Part shown: in pieces, positions 19,581 through 29,700 of the stretch
Numbering within the stretch: position 1 is the stretch's first letter
Layout: the number at the start of each line of letters is the position of its first letter
Assembly: GCF_017874215.1 (NCBI RefSeq)
Contig: NZ_JAGGLB010000005.1
Span: forward strand, 124,001-188,000
Source: Paenibacillus eucommiae
Lineage (GTDB): Bacteria; Bacillota; Bacilli; Paenibacillales; NBRC-103111
Direction: 5' to 3'
DNA length: 64,000 bases
The notes under the pieces: generated by a model
Databases searched by the model: none
Told to the model about the DNA's origin: nothing
Seen by the model: the letters and a program-made list of their open reading frames with translations, nothing else
Program-made: the position numbers and the translations under genes

Positions 19581-20126
19581 TTATTGAAAATCCTTTTGGA
19601 ATTGAAGCGACCAAACAGGAGTGTTGGGACTACTGGTGTTTTGGTTTTGATTTTCTTCACTTGCTTTGGATAGTTCAGCAACGTGGATACTGCCATCAGT
19701 GCGTTCCCAAATGATTTTTGCAGAGTTGAGATCCTTATTTAATAAAATGCCATATTGAAAGTCACCTTTTTTATATGCCTTTTTTGCCTCGTCAAGTGCC
19801 ATAAAGAAGGACTGTGCCTCTGTAGTAGAAAGATTATTAGTAAAATGGAAATCAATATCAAACCCATAAACAAGCTTCCACTCATTTTCCTTAAACTCGT
19901 CACCTTGGAACTTTTTAATGGTATCAATCCCTTTTGCCCATGATTTATAAAGGCGATCCACGATTTCTTTTTTTTGCTTTTGTTCAAAGGGAATCGTAAC
20001 AGGGTCAAATTGTTTGATAACTCTAGGTGTTGACGCAGCAAGGGCAGTTGAAATTGAGAAAGCACCCGTTAATACAAAAGTTGCAATTCCGAAGGCAAAC
20101 CATTTTTTTATCATTTGTTTAATCAC
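19581..20126 (-). CDS. Secreted hypothetical protein
   Basis: The protein is 181 residues from GTG 20126, or 177 from ATG 20114. Spacing to the only ribosome-site-like GAGG is poor for both: too short for GTG, long for ATG. Residues 1-31 form a signal peptide ending in ALA-A, so it is exported. The mature part is charged and helical, with DFHFTNNL and WERTDGSIHVAEL stretches. No family was recognised. It could act at the cell surface together with the neighbouring 169-residue protein, but nothing in the sequence proves this. Confidence 0.7.
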   Translation of the reverse strand: MIKQMIKKWFAFGIATFVLTGAFSISTALAASTPRVIKQFDPVTIPFEQKQKKEIVDRLYKSWAKGIDTIKKFQGDEFKENEWKLVYGFDIDFHFTNNLSTTEAQSFFMALDEAKKAYKKGDFQYGILLNKDLNSAKIIWERTDGSIHVAELSKASEENQNQNTSSPNTPVWSLQFQKDFQ

Positions 20127-20201
20127 GCCTCACTTATTTATTTAACATAGATATCCGGCATCAAAGAATAGAATTAGAATACGGAAGAGACTAGTGTAGA
20201 C

Positions 20202-20436
20202 GGGGACAAAGCAAATCAAAAGCAGCTTACGGACATGAGATGCGTTATCTGTTAGTTTTAAGGTTCTTTTTGGATCTTACGGACATGAGGTACCTTATTA
20301 GCCTTGGCTGGGATTAAATGGGCTCCTTTTTATCCAAATAGAGAATCTGATGTCCGTAAGCTTCTTAAAATAGGGGGAATTATGGCAAATAAGATCCCTG
20401 ATGTCCGTAACGATGATTTGCGCGCCCCTTGTCCCC
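20202..20436. repeat. Large palindromic element with four ACGGACAT units (copy 1)
   Basis: The 235 bp fold into one nested hairpin. Outer arms GGGGACAA (20202-20209) and GCAAATCA (20211-20218) pair with TGATTTGC (20414-20421) and TTGTCCCC (20429-20436). Inside, TTACGGACAT (20227-20236) pairs with ATGTCCGTAA (20401-20410), and CTTACGGACAT (20276-20286) pairs with ATGTCCGTAAG (20350-20360). Each unit is followed at similar distance by a TTATT or CTATT word. A second copy lies at 42820-43002. No open reading frame of note is inside. Confidence 0.75.
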
Positions 20437-20562
20437 TTACTTGAATGTTTAAGCTGCCTATTCCAGATGTCTGATGCCCAATACATAGATTAGTCTTTAG
20501 ACGTTACTAATATTGGAAAAGTTACATAATAAATGAAAAATTCGGATGACAGACAACCCATG

Positions 20563-20592
20563 TTGACACTCTGCAGGTTCTCGAATTACAAT
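20563..20592 (+). promoter_or_regulatory. glpP promoter (sigma-A type)
   Basis: A perfect -35 TTGACA (20563-20568) and a -10 TACAAT (20587-20592) are separated by 18 bp. Transcription would start near 20599, giving a leader of about 115 nt that contains the shared box and the terminator described next. Confidence 0.7.
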
Positions 20593-20614
20593 AGAAGCAA
20601 GTTAATATTCGTGA

Positions 20615-20628
20615 TGGAGAATGGGAGA
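20615..20628 (+). promoter_or_regulatory. Putative GlpP RNA-binding box, glpP leader
   Basis: TGGAGAATGGGAGA starts 22 nt after the -10 and ends exactly 2 nt before the terminator stem. The same box, 13 of 14 identical, sits in the glpD leader at 22868-22881 with the same 2-nt distance. No start codon follows closely here, so it is not a ribosome site. Binding by GlpP is inferred. Confidence 0.55.
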
Positions 20629-20630
20629 TT

Positions 20631-20675
20631 CACATAAATTGCTTATCGAAGGATGAAGCGGTTTATGTGTTTTTT
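20631..20675 (+). terminator. Leader terminator (attenuator) upstream of glpP
   Basis: CACATAAATTGCTT (20631-20644) pairs with AAGCGGTTTATGTG (20656-20669), 14 bp with two G-T pairs, followed at once by six T (20670-20675). It lies between promoter and glpP start, so transcription of glpP and glpK must read through it. This fits antitermination by GlpP, which would make glpP autoregulated. Confidence 0.75.
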
Positions 20676-20713
20676 ATTTTCTACTTCTTTTTCCGGGAAG
20701 GGAGCCTGCGCCT

Positions 20714-21274
20714 ATGTCTTTTCATCATCAAAGCATTCTGCCAGCTATTCGCAAAATGAAAGATTTGGAGAAGCTGCTGGACTCGCCATTCTCTTATATT
20801 GTTCTTCTGGACAGCCATATTGGTCAGCTGAAAAATATTGTTGATTTGGCCCGGGCGAACGGCAAGAAAATTTTGCTGCACGTCGATCTGGTGGAAGGAC
20901 TCAAGAATGATGAATATGCAGCGGAATATATATGCCAGCATGTTCGTCCAGAGGGATTGATTTCAACGCGGTCTGTTGTTATTGCGAAGACGAAGCAAAA
21001 CGGCTTGCTGGCTATTCAGAGGCTGTTCCTGCTTGATTCAAGCGCGCTTGAGAAGAGCTATACGCTGCTGGAACGCACGCAGCCAGACTATATAGAGGTA
21101 CTGCCAGGCGTCATGCCGCATATTATTAAAGAGGTCGGGGAGCGGACGGGCATACCTATTTTTGCTGGTGGCCTGATCCGCTCGATCAGTGATGTCGAGA
21201 ATGCGCTGCAGGCAGGCGCTGCCGCTGTCACGACTTCGCATCAGGATTTGTGGAAGCATTATTCAGACAAATAG
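20714..21274 (+). CDS. glpP: Glycerol-3-phosphate-responsive antiterminator GlpP
   Basis: This 186-residue RNA-binding regulator has the GlpP TIM-barrel-like fold. Recognisable stretches are LLDSHIGQLKNIV, LLHVDLVEGL, RPEGLISTRS, PDYIEVLPGVMP and PIFAGGLI, with a phosphate-loop-like ISDVENALQAGAAAVTTS end. In Bacillus subtilis GlpP binds leader mRNA when glycerol-3-phosphate is present and prevents termination. The ATG at 20714 follows an AAGGGAG ribosome site by about 10 nt. It leads a glpP-glpK-glpD cluster, and both transcription units carry leader terminators. No glpF glycerol channel gene lies between glpP and glpK. Confidence 0.95.
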   Translation: MSFHHQSILPAIRKMKDLEKLLDSPFSYIVLLDSHIGQLKNIVDLARANGKKILLHVDLVEGLKNDEYAAEYICQHVRPEGLISTRSVVIAKTKQNGLLAIQRLFLLDSSALEKSYTLLERTQPDYIEVLPGVMPHIIKEVGERTGIPIFAGGLIRSISDVENALQAGAAAVTTSHQDLWKHYSDK

Positions 21275-21310
21275 CAGCCACAACATAGGCCACAGCATAG
21301 CTCCAAATAA

Positions 21311-22844
<1,534 letters not shown>

Positions 22845-22867
22845 ACATCTTAAGTTCATACAACGGT

Positions 22868-22881
22868 TGGAGAATTGGAGA
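22868..22881 (+). promoter_or_regulatory. Putative GlpP RNA-binding box, glpD leader
   Basis: TGGAGAATTGGAGA differs in one position from the box in the glpP leader and ends 2 nt before the terminator stem. Its second GGAG also lies 5-6 nt before an ATG at 22886, so a ribosome-site reading is possible here, but not in the glpP leader. Confidence 0.55.
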
Positions 22882-22883
22882 AA

Positions 22884-22934
22884 CCATGAGCAGCTTATGC
22901 GCATTTGTGCATCAAGCTGGTTCGTGGTTTTTTT
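22884..22934 (+). terminator. Leader terminator (attenuator) upstream of glpD
   Basis: CCATGAGCAGCTTATGC (22884-22900) pairs with the strand ending TTCGTGG (22927): CCATGAG with TTCGTGG (two G-T pairs), CAGCTT with AAGCTG, ATGC with GCAT, with single-nt bulges. Seven T follow (22928-22934). The stem stands between the glpD promoter and its start codon, as in the GlpP-controlled glpD leader of Bacillus subtilis. Confidence 0.78.
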
Positions 22935-22965
22935 GCATATTACTGCATATAGGGCTGCGAATAGG

Positions 22966-23038
22966 GCGACATAAAGGCGACATAAAGTGCGACATACAGG
23001 ATGACATACAGGACGACATACAGGACGACATACAGGAC
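22966..23038 (+). repeat. 12-bp tandem repeat in glpD leader
   Basis: Four near-perfect copies of GACATACAGGAC (22991-23038) are preceded by two decayed copies (GCGACATAAAG, 22966-22988). The array lies after the attenuator and before the glpD ribosome site. Because 12 is a multiple of three, copy-number change would not alter any frame. Its role is unknown. Confidence 0.85.
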
Positions 23039-23065
23039 ATCATGCTACAACAGGAGGGAAAACTC

Positions 23066-24733
23066 ATGGAAGCTTTATTTACCGCGGAAAAGCGGGAGGA
23101 AATTTTGCAGGGAATGACAGAGCAGGTCTACGACTTGCTTGTAATAGGCGGGGGGATCACGGGTGCAGGGATCGCGCTGGATGCGCAAAGCAGGGGAATT
23201 AGCACGGCGCTGGTGGAGATGCAGGACTTTGCTGCTGGAACGTCGAGCCGTTCGACCAAGCTGGTGCATGGAGGCCTGAGGTACTTGAAGCAGCTGGAGG
23301 TGAAGATGGTAGCGGAGGTAGGCAAGGAAAGGGCAATTGTATATGAAAATGGTCCGCATATCACTACTCCGGAGTGGATGCTGCTGCCTTTCTACGAAGG
23401 AGGAACCTTCGGTAAGTTGACGACTTCACTGGCGCTTAGGGTCTATGATTATTTGGCAGGTGTCAAAAGAGAAGAGCGACGCCAAATGTTCACAGCACAG
23501 GAAACACTTTCCCGTGAACCCTTGTTAAGAAAGAACGGGCTTAAGGGTGGAGGCTACTATGTCGAGTACCGGACGGATGATGCCAGGCTGACGATTGAAG
23601 TGATGAAGAAAGCAGTGGAAAAAGGAGCGAAGGCTGTCAATTATGCCAAGGTGGAGCAGCTGATTTATGAAGAGGGCCGGGCAGCGGGCGTTCAGGTGGT
23701 AGATCAGATCAGCGGACGGACTTATTCCATTCGCGCCCTTCATGTGGTGAATGCGGCGGGTCCGTGGGTGGATACCTTGCGTGAAAAGGACAAATCGAAA
23801 GAAGGAAAAACACTGCATTTAACGAAGGGCGTTCATCTGGTGTTTGATCACTCGAGGTTTCCATTGAATCAGGCCATTTACTTTGATACGCCAGATAAAC
23901 GTATGGTGTTTGCGATACCGAGGGAAGGCAAGACGTATGTTGGAACGACGGACACGAATTATCGCGGCGATCAGATGCATCCACGGATGACGCTGGCGGA
24001 TCGGGATTACCTGCTGCATGTCATTCATGACATGTTCCCGGATCTTGGTCTGACGGAGGCGGATGTGGAATCCAGTTGGACGGGGATACGCCCGCTTGTG
24101 CATCAAGAGGGCAAGGACCCTTCCGAGATTTCGCGGAAGGATGAGATTTTTATTTCTGGCTCCGGCTTGATCTCGATTGCCGGGGGCAAGCTGACCGGCT
24201 ATCGCAAGATGGCAGAGACGGTTGTGAACAAGGTCGCCGACAGGCTGATGGAGGCCGGTCATGCGCCGCTTCCGGACAGCAGCACGAAGCATTTGCAGCT
24301 CTCCGGCGGTGATGTTGGCGGCTCGGCGAACCTGCAGTCATTCATTGATGAGAAGGTTAGCCTCGGCAAGCGTCTGGGGCTTACAGATTCAGAAGCAGCG
24401 ACACTTGTGCGACGTTATGGCTCGAATATAGATCGTGTATTCTCCCTGCTGGTGAATCAACAATATGATCAGAGGGCCGCGTCTTTATCGCCTGCTGTTT
24501 TCGCAGCACTCTCGTATGCTATAGAACAAGAAATGACAGTGAGGCCAGCAGATTTCTTTATTCGGCGGACCGGGGCACTTTTCTTCGACATTGCCTGGGT
24601 TAGGAAGTGGAAGCAGGAGGTGAGCGCATACATGGCCGTCCGGTTAGGATGGTCAGTGGAGCAGGTACAGAGCTTCACAGAGGAGCTTGAGCAGCAGCTT
24701 CATGATGCGGTGGTTCCGCAGGAGACGGTTTAG
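23066..24733 (+). CDS. glpD: Aerobic glycerol-3-phosphate dehydrogenase
   Basis: This FAD enzyme at the membrane oxidises glycerol-3-phosphate to dihydroxyacetone phosphate and feeds electrons to quinone. Starting at ATG 23066 (AGGAGGG, 7 nt) gives 555 residues, the length of Bacillus subtilis GlpD. An in-frame ATG at 22886 would add 60 residues encoded by the terminator and tandem repeat and is rejected. Motifs are the dinucleotide-binding LLVIGGGITGAGIALDAQ near residue 25, SSRSTKLVHGGLRYL, VNAAGPWVD and ISIAGGKLTGYRKMAE. The C-terminal domain ends HDAVVP. Expression should depend on glycerol-3-phosphate through the leader attenuator. Confidence 0.96.
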   Translation: MEALFTAEKREEILQGMTEQVYDLLVIGGGITGAGIALDAQSRGISTALVEMQDFAAGTSSRSTKLVHGGLRYLKQLEVKMVAEVGKERAIVYENGPHITTPEWMLLPFYEGGTFGKLTTSLALRVYDYLAGVKREERRQMFTAQETLSREPLLRKNGLKGGGYYVEYRTDDARLTIEVMKKAVEKGAKAVNYAKVEQLIYEEGRAAGVQVVDQISGRTYSIRALHVVNAAGPWVDTLREKDKSKEGKTLHLTKGVHLVFDHSRFPLNQAIYFDTPDKRMVFAIPREGKTYVGTTDTNYRGDQMHPRMTLADRDYLLHVIHDMFPDLGLTEADVESSWTGIRPLVHQEGKDPSEISRKDEIFISGSGLISIAGGKLTGYRKMAETVVNKVADRLMEAGHAPLPDSSTKHLQLSGGDVGGSANLQSFIDEKVSLGKRLGLTDSEAATLVRRYGSNIDRVFSLLVNQQYDQRAASLSPAVFAALSYAIEQEMTVRPADFFIRRTGALFFDIAWVRKWKQEVSAYMAVRLGWSVEQVQSFTEELEQQLHDAVVPQETV

Positions 24734-24857
24734 GCTAGGCTGATAGGCGAAACATGGGCAGCAAAAAACCACCTCAGCCCGAAGTGGAGAAGGGGCGAAG
24801 GTGGCAAGATGGAAGATGGCAAGATGGAAAGATGGAACCAGGAGTGATTAATTTTCA

Positions 24858-25490
24858 ATTACACAGGTGCAGTTTTCCATATCGCCACTATCCCTTTCCC
24901 TAAGCAATCAGCCTCTGCTGGGCAGTCCGTTTGAGCTTGGCATGTTCGGCACTTTTGAAGCTGAGAGGGAAGGGATCCTGGAGGAAGGGTGATAGTGGCA
25001 GCACTCTTCCCCGATTGGAGCGTGTGCTTGACTTAACGATGTTTTTCATCGTTAAAATAAGTTTTTTAGGTCAATCGGGCACGTTAACGATGATTTTCAT
25101 TGTTAAAGGAGGACCAATGGTCCCCTCTGGGTGGATAAAAGGGATTTAACGATGTTTTTCATCGTTAAAGTGAGGTTGTGGGACGACCCCGTGCTTTTAG
25201 CGATGAAAAACATCGTTAAAGTAAGATCTCCTAGCAGGTCCTCTCAGCTCTTCGTCCCATGAGCCTTTGACCGCTAGGAAATCTCCACCAATCAAGAAAA
25301 AGCGCCTTGTTGACTGTCCGTTTGAACTTGGAGCTTGGTTTTCGTGCGATTGTAGCTGAGGAGGGAAGGTTGTGGGTTGAAGAGTGCTAGCATCCGCAAC
25401 AACCTTTAACAGCGGCTGGAACCCATAGCTGGCCAACACCCTTTCCCTCCCGACATGCAACTATGTAAGAACACGCTCCTCAAAGGACGC
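24858..25490. repeat. Dispersed structured non-coding element, copy 1
   Basis: This fills nearly the whole 778-bp gap between glpD and the aminopeptidase gene. In order it has a stem-loop closed by GCCACTATC (24886-24894) and GATAGTGGC (24991-24999), enclosing a CAGTCCGTTTGAGCTTGG module. Four hairpins follow with arms TTAACGATG and CATCGTTAA around 5 nt (25033-25055, 25084-25106, 25146-25168, 25197-25219). A second copy of the module (CTGTCCGTTTGAACTTGG, about 25315) lies before a long stem-loop (GGAGGGAAGG with CCTTTCCCTCC, about 25360-25449). Copies 2 and 3 are at 42092 and 54717. No gene is inside. Confidence 0.85.
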
Positions 25491-25511
25491 CCCAAAAAGA
25501 TGTCATTCTTT

Positions 25512-26756
25512 TTAGATAACCCAATTCCCCTGACGGAATATAGGCTCACGTGTTCCATCTGCGGTGATGCCGTCGATGTCCATTTCGGCAGAGCCAATCA
25601 TGAAGTCGACATGGGTTAGACTGGCGTTGTAGCCCTGGCCATCCAGTTCTTCCTTGCTCATGGTTGTACCGCCCTCCACGCAGAACGGATAGGCATTCCC
25701 GATAGCCAAGTGGCAGGAGGCGTTTTCGTCAAACAATGTGTTGTAATAAATCAAATTGGAGTTGGAGATGGGAGAGTCGTGCGGTACGAGGGCAATTTCC
25801 CCAAGGTAGCGGGCGCCTTCGTCCATATCAAGCAGCTTGTTCAGCACATCCTCTCCTTGCTCCGCGGCAGCCTTGACGATTTTTCCGTTCTCAAAGGTGA
25901 AGCTGAAGCCGTCAATAAGTGAGCCGTTATAGCTTAAAGGCTTGGTGCTTTTTACAGTCCCGTTAACACCTGTTTTTACAGGCATAGTGAATACTTCCTC
26001 GGTAGGCAGGTTAGGGACGTAAAAAATGCCTTTGTCGGTATTGCTCCCAGCGCTGACCCAAAGATGCTTTTCCGGAAGCTCTATGGTGAGGTCGGTGCCT
26101 GGCGCTGTGTAATGGAGCTTTGCGTACTTTTTAGCATTAAGAATCTTCTGCTTCTCAGTCAAGTTCTGGATATGCTCGTTCCAAGCCTCAACGGGATTTT
26201 CCGTATCCACACGTGTCAGTTTGAAGATGAGCTCCCACAGCTTAGCCATACGGGTCTCTTCATCCATGCCCGGGAAAACCTTGGAAGACCATTCAACTGT
26301 CGGAATCGAGACCAGAAGCCAATTGACTCTGCTGTTACGGAGATAGTTAAGGAATCCGTCCCTCGCCATGGCAGCGGCCTTGTTCACAGTGGCGATTCTG
26401 CCCGGATCAATCCCTTTTAATAAATCGGAATTAGGGGCGTATATTTGTAAAAAGGCGGCGCCTTCCTTAGCCAGCTCTTCCAAGCCGTTTGCTTTCCACA
26501 TCGGATATTCCTGCAAGGCCTCTTCCGGAGCGTGACGGAGGCGGATCGCTTTGACCTCATCGTCCTCCCATTCCACAATGACATTCCTGACGCCTGCTTC
26601 ATAAGCCTTCAAAGTAACCTTGCGGACATAATCGGCACACGATATTGGCGAGGTAATAACAAGCGTCTGGTCCTTCTGCACATTCAAACCTACCTTGACG
26701 GCAAGCTCTGCATATTTTTCCAGATTTCGTGCAAAGTTACTGATTGGCTCTGTCAT
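25512..26756 (-). CDS. M29-family (AmpS/PepS-like) aminopeptidase
   Basis: This 414-residue cytosolic metallo-aminopeptidase removes N-terminal residues from peptides. Length and sequence match the M29 family (AmpS of Bacillus subtilis, PepS of streptococci). Candidate ligands of the two-metal centre are Glu in [10 protein letters not shown], Glu in [11 protein letters not shown], His in [13 protein letters not shown] and His/Asp in [10 protein letters not shown], in the expected order. The ATG at 26756 follows AGGAG by 6 nt. It is divergent from glnS with about 80 bp between. Downstream there is only a weak AT-only hairpin (25493-25512). Confidence 0.93.
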   Translation of the reverse strand: MTEPISNFARNLEKYAELAVKVGLNVQKDQTLVITSPISCADYVRKVTLKAYEAGVRNVIVEWEDDEVKAIRLRHAPEEALQEYPMWKANGLEELAKEGAAFLQIYAPNSDLLKGIDPGRIATVNKAAAMARDGFLNYLRNSRVNWLLVSIPTVEWSSKVFPGMDEETRMAKLWELIFKLTRVDTENPVEAWNEHIQNLTEKQKILNAKKYAKLHYTAPGTDLTIELPEKHLWVSAGSNTDKGIFYVPNLPTEEVFTMPVKTGVNGTVKSTKPLSYNGSLIDGFSFTFENGKIVKAAAEQGEDVLNKLLDMDEGARYLGEIALVPHDSPISNSNLIYYNTLFDENASCHLAIGNAYPFCVEGGTTMSKEELDGQGYNASLTHVDFMIGSAEMDIDGITADGTREPIFRQGNWVI

Positions 26757-26838
26757 AAGGCATTCTCCTTTATATTTGAGTGAGATTTGGTGTATGATAG
26801 AAAGTATTATTTACACCGCGAGAGAAAGGCTGGGAACT

Positions 26839-28506
26839 ATGGAAAACAAGGGAACTCCATCGAATTTCATTAAGAACATTGTAATCGAAGATTTGCAATC
26901 AGGCAAAGTCAAGCAAGTCATCACAAGATTCCCGCCAGAGCCGAACGGATATCTGCATATCGGGCATGCCAAATCGATCTGTCTGAATTTCGAGCTGGCC
27001 CATGAATTTGGGGGACGGACGAACCTTCGCTTTGATGATACGAACCCTGCCAAGGAAGATACTGAGTATGTAGAGGCCATCAAGGAAGATGTGGCTTGGC
27101 TCGGTTTTGAGTGGGATGGTTTGTTTTTCGCTTCCAATTATTTTGAAGAGATGTACAAGCGTGCGCTTATTTTGATTCAAAAGGGCCTGGCTTATGTAGA
27201 TGATTTAACAGCAGAGCAAATTCGCGAAGCCCGTGGAACGCTGACCGAGCCTGGCAAGGAAAGTCCATTCCGCAATCGCAGCGTGCAGGAGAACACAGAG
27301 CTGTTCGAGCGTATGCGCGGCGGGGAATTTAAGGACGGAGAGAAAGTGCTTCGCGCCAAAATTGATATGGCTTCTCCAAACGTTAACTTGCGTGACCCGG
27401 TCATTTATCGCGTTGTGCATACTCACCACCATAATACTGGAGATGCTTGGTGCATTTATCCGATGTACGCCTTCGCCCATCCGATTGAGGATGCCATTGA
27501 AGGTGTGACACACTCGATTTGTACGCTGGAATTTGAGGATCAGCGCCCTTTCTACGATTGGATCGTTCGCGAGTGCGAAATGGAGCAGGTGCCAAGGCAG
27601 TATGAGTTCGCCCGTCTGAATATAACGAATACCGTGATGAGCAAAAGAAAGCTGAAGCAGCTTGTCGATGAACAGGCCGTAGATGGCTGGGACGATCCGC
27701 GCATGCCGACGCTGTCCGGGCTTCGCCGCAGAGGCTATACACCTGAGGCGATCCGCAGTTTTGTCCGCGAGATTGGTGTGTCCAAAAGCAACAGTCTTGT
27801 TGATGCCAGAATGCTGGAGCATTTTATTCGTGAGGACCTTAAGCTTAAGGCGTTAAGGACGATGGCGGTGCTTAAGCCTTTGAAGGTGGTCATCACAAAC
27901 TATCCAGAGGATCAAACGGAGCTGCTGGAAGCTGAAAATAATACGGAAAATCCGGAGATGGGCAGCAGGCAGATTCCTTTTTCCAGGGAGATCTATATTG
28001 AACAGGACGATTTCATGGAGAACCCGCCGAATAAATACTTCCGGCTTTTTCCTGGCAATGAAGTGCGTCTCAAGAATGCCTATTTCATTAAGTGCCATGA
28101 TTTCGTCAAGGATGAGCAGGGGAATGTGGTTGAGCTGCACTGCACGTACGATATTGAGACCAAGAGCGGTAGCGGCTTTAATGCCCGTAAAGTGAAGGGG
28201 ACTATTCATTGGGTGGATGCTAAGCATGCGGTGCCCGCTGAGTTCCGGTTGTATGAGCCGCTTATTATGGATGACACTCAGGGAGATAACGAAGGGGGAG
28301 AAGAGGCTTCTTTCCTGGATAATCTCAACCCGAATTCACTGAAAATCATTGAGGGCTTTGTGGAAGACAATATGAAGGAAGCTAAGCCGCAGGAAAAATT
28401 CCAATTTTTCCGTCATGGTTATTTCAATGTTGACCCTAAGTATACAGTAGCTGGCCGGCCGGTATTTAATTTGATTGTATCGATGAAAAGCTCTTTTGAG
28501 GTATAG
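26839..28506 (+). CDS. glnS: Glutaminyl-tRNA synthetase
   Basis: The enzyme charges tRNA-Gln with glutamine. From ATG 26839 (AAAGG 9 nt upstream) the protein has 555 residues, as Escherichia coli GlnS (554). Class I motifs are [15 protein letters not shown] (HIGH at 40-43) and TVMSKRKL (near 266). [11 protein letters not shown] and the tRNA-Gln-specific [22 protein letters not shown] type stretches are present in the order of GlnRS rather than GluRS. A longer frame from 26695 overlaps the divergent aminopeptidase gene and lacks a ribosome site. Most Bacillota make Gln-tRNA through GatCAB, so a GlnRS gene is notable, although some Paenibacillaceae have one. Confidence 0.95.
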   Translation: MENKGTPSNFIKNIVIEDLQSGKVKQVITRFPPEPNGYLHIGHAKSICLNFELAHEFGGRTNLRFDDTNPAKEDTEYVEAIKEDVAWLGFEWDGLFFASNYFEEMYKRALILIQKGLAYVDDLTAEQIREARGTLTEPGKESPFRNRSVQENTELFERMRGGEFKDGEKVLRAKIDMASPNVNLRDPVIYRVVHTHHHNTGDAWCIYPMYAFAHPIEDAIEGVTHSICTLEFEDQRPFYDWIVRECEMEQVPRQYEFARLNITNTVMSKRKLKQLVDEQAVDGWDDPRMPTLSGLRRRGYTPEAIRSFVREIGVSKSNSLVDARMLEHFIREDLKLKALRTMAVLKPLKVVITNYPEDQTELLEAENNTENPEMGSRQIPFSREIYIEQDDFMENPPNKYFRLFPGNEVRLKNAYFIKCHDFVKDEQGNVVELHCTYDIETKSGSGFNARKVKGTIHWVDAKHAVPAEFRLYEPLIMDDTQGDNEGGEEASFLDNLNPNSLKIIEGFVEDNMKEAKPQEKFQFFRHGYFNVDPKYTVAGRPVFNLIVSMKSSFEV

Positions 28507-28652
28507 AGGGTAAAGCTGTTTTTTGCTAAAAAGACCGCTATCCTTATGAATGACTCACGTGAATCCCATGATGCAGGTAACATCTTGCACACCGATTGCC
28601 CTTCTCATTAATAGACTGGTATATAGCTATGTATGGAGGAGGAGTCAAGCAA

Positions 28653-29294
28653 ATGCGGATGAAAGCAATAAAGATGCCTACAGGGGAGAGACGTTTTCTT
28701 CTTAAACGCCGCAAACAAGATAGTAAGCCGGCGAGAAAGCCTGACAATCGTTATGTATCCGTGAAGGTGCTGAGAAAAGTTGCCTTGAACATGCTCCCGT
28801 TTTACAGGAAAATTGCCTGCAACAGGGTGTTTTCGGTCAAATGGGCAAAAGCGGTCAGAGAGGCGGACCTGGACACGATGTTGAAGATGTTCCGGTCCGT
28901 GGTCTCTGTACCCTTGTCTTCTTTTGCAACCAATGCGATTGGTTACTTTATAGATTTTCCTTTTTCTGAGCCGATTGGCCCTTATACGAATGCTACCTCG
29001 CTTCGTCCTGGTACGACCCAGTTCACCTTTAACAGTACCATTCATCAACATATCGCCAAAGCGATCCTTCCATTGTATACGGAAATTATCCGCAATCCAC
29101 ATTACACGGCATTAATTGTAAGAGCTATTCGCAATAATAATCAAGCTTTCCTTGATCGGCTCATCCGTAGTAAAGTTATTACGAAACGGCTTATATCGAT
29201 AGACATTGATTATTCTGGGATGTTTCTAGGTTTTCGTTATCCGGCCAGTAAGTTTGTATATTACAATCAGTTTTTTCGCGAGAGGATTTTGTAA
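28653..29294 (+). CDS. Hypothetical protein, 213 residues
   Basis: The start at ATG 28653 is preceded by GGAGGAGG at 10 nt; the frame itself is open from 28596. The first 50 residues are strongly basic (KRRKQ, KPARKP). The rest is predicted mixed alpha/beta with no signal peptide and no clear membrane segment, ending FVYYNQFFRERIL. I do not recognise a family or catalytic motif. It lies 146 bp after glnS on the same strand and is followed by a strong terminator at 29701. A role in nucleic acid binding could be guessed from the basic N-terminus only. Confidence 0.75.
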   Translation: MRMKAIKMPTGERRFLLKRRKQDSKPARKPDNRYVSVKVLRKVALNMLPFYRKIACNRVFSVKWAKAVREADLDTMLKMFRSVVSVPLSSFATNAIGYFIDFPFSEPIGPYTNATSLRPGTTQFTFNSTIHQHIAKAILPLYTEIIRNPHYTALIVRAIRNNNQAFLDRLIRSKVITKRLISIDIDYSGMFLGFRYPASKFVYYNQFFRERIL

Positions 29295-29700
29295 GAGGCA
29301 CGACGCTAGCCCTTTCTCCTAACAAAATTCCAATGAAATTCCATTGAAGTATCCATTAAAAACAAGTTAAGGAAATAAATCCCTTTTCTCGTGCCGGAAT
29401 TGCTTCGAATTCATGTTATTATGGGAAATCCATTAAGATCTCAACCTGCCACGGGGCAAAAAGATGCATATGTACATCATTTTTGGACCTAAATGACCTC
29501 GGTAAAGGAAATTCCTGCAAATCTGCAGGTTCTCTACCGTCTCTTGTCCGTTTGACCACTTCAAGTGGCTATTTTCCTGCACAATTGCAGGAATTCTCGC
29601 TAAATAACCGATTTTGGGTGAAAAATCCTGCACTTTTGCAGTATTTATATGGCTTTACAAGACTACAGTCAGATGGACGGCTTTTTCTGCATTACCGCTT
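29295..29700. other. Intergenic region with three CCTGCA palindromes
   Basis: Between the hypothetical gene and the terminator, three palindromes occur at about 50-60 bp intervals: CCTGCA and TGCAGG arms around 4 nt at 29514-29529 and 29576-29591, and one with a mismatch at 29627-29642. Each is preceded by TTCC or ATCC. No reading frame with a ribosome site is present. Function is unknown; they may be remnants of a dispersed repeat family. Confidence 0.6.

Noticed and set aside
22966..23038. CRISPR array in the glpD leader
   Set aside because: Units are 12 bp with no spacers; a simple tandem repeat.
22886..23065. 60-residue N-terminal extension of GlpD
   Set aside because: The extension would be encoded by the terminator stem and tandem repeat; ATG 23066 has AGGAGGG and gives the family length of 555.
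24931..25149. 72-residue plus-strand frame inside repeat copy 1 (and similar frames in copies 2 and 3)
   Set aside because: The frames translate the hairpins (IVK stretches) and are disrupted differently in each copy; no ribosome site conservation. Judged non-coding.
26695..26838. 48-residue extension of GlnRS
   Set aside because: Overlaps the divergent aminopeptidase gene and lacks a ribosome site; the internal start gives the normal length.
27205..27822. 205-residue minus-strand frame within glnS
   Set aside because: Antisense shadow of a conserved synthetase.
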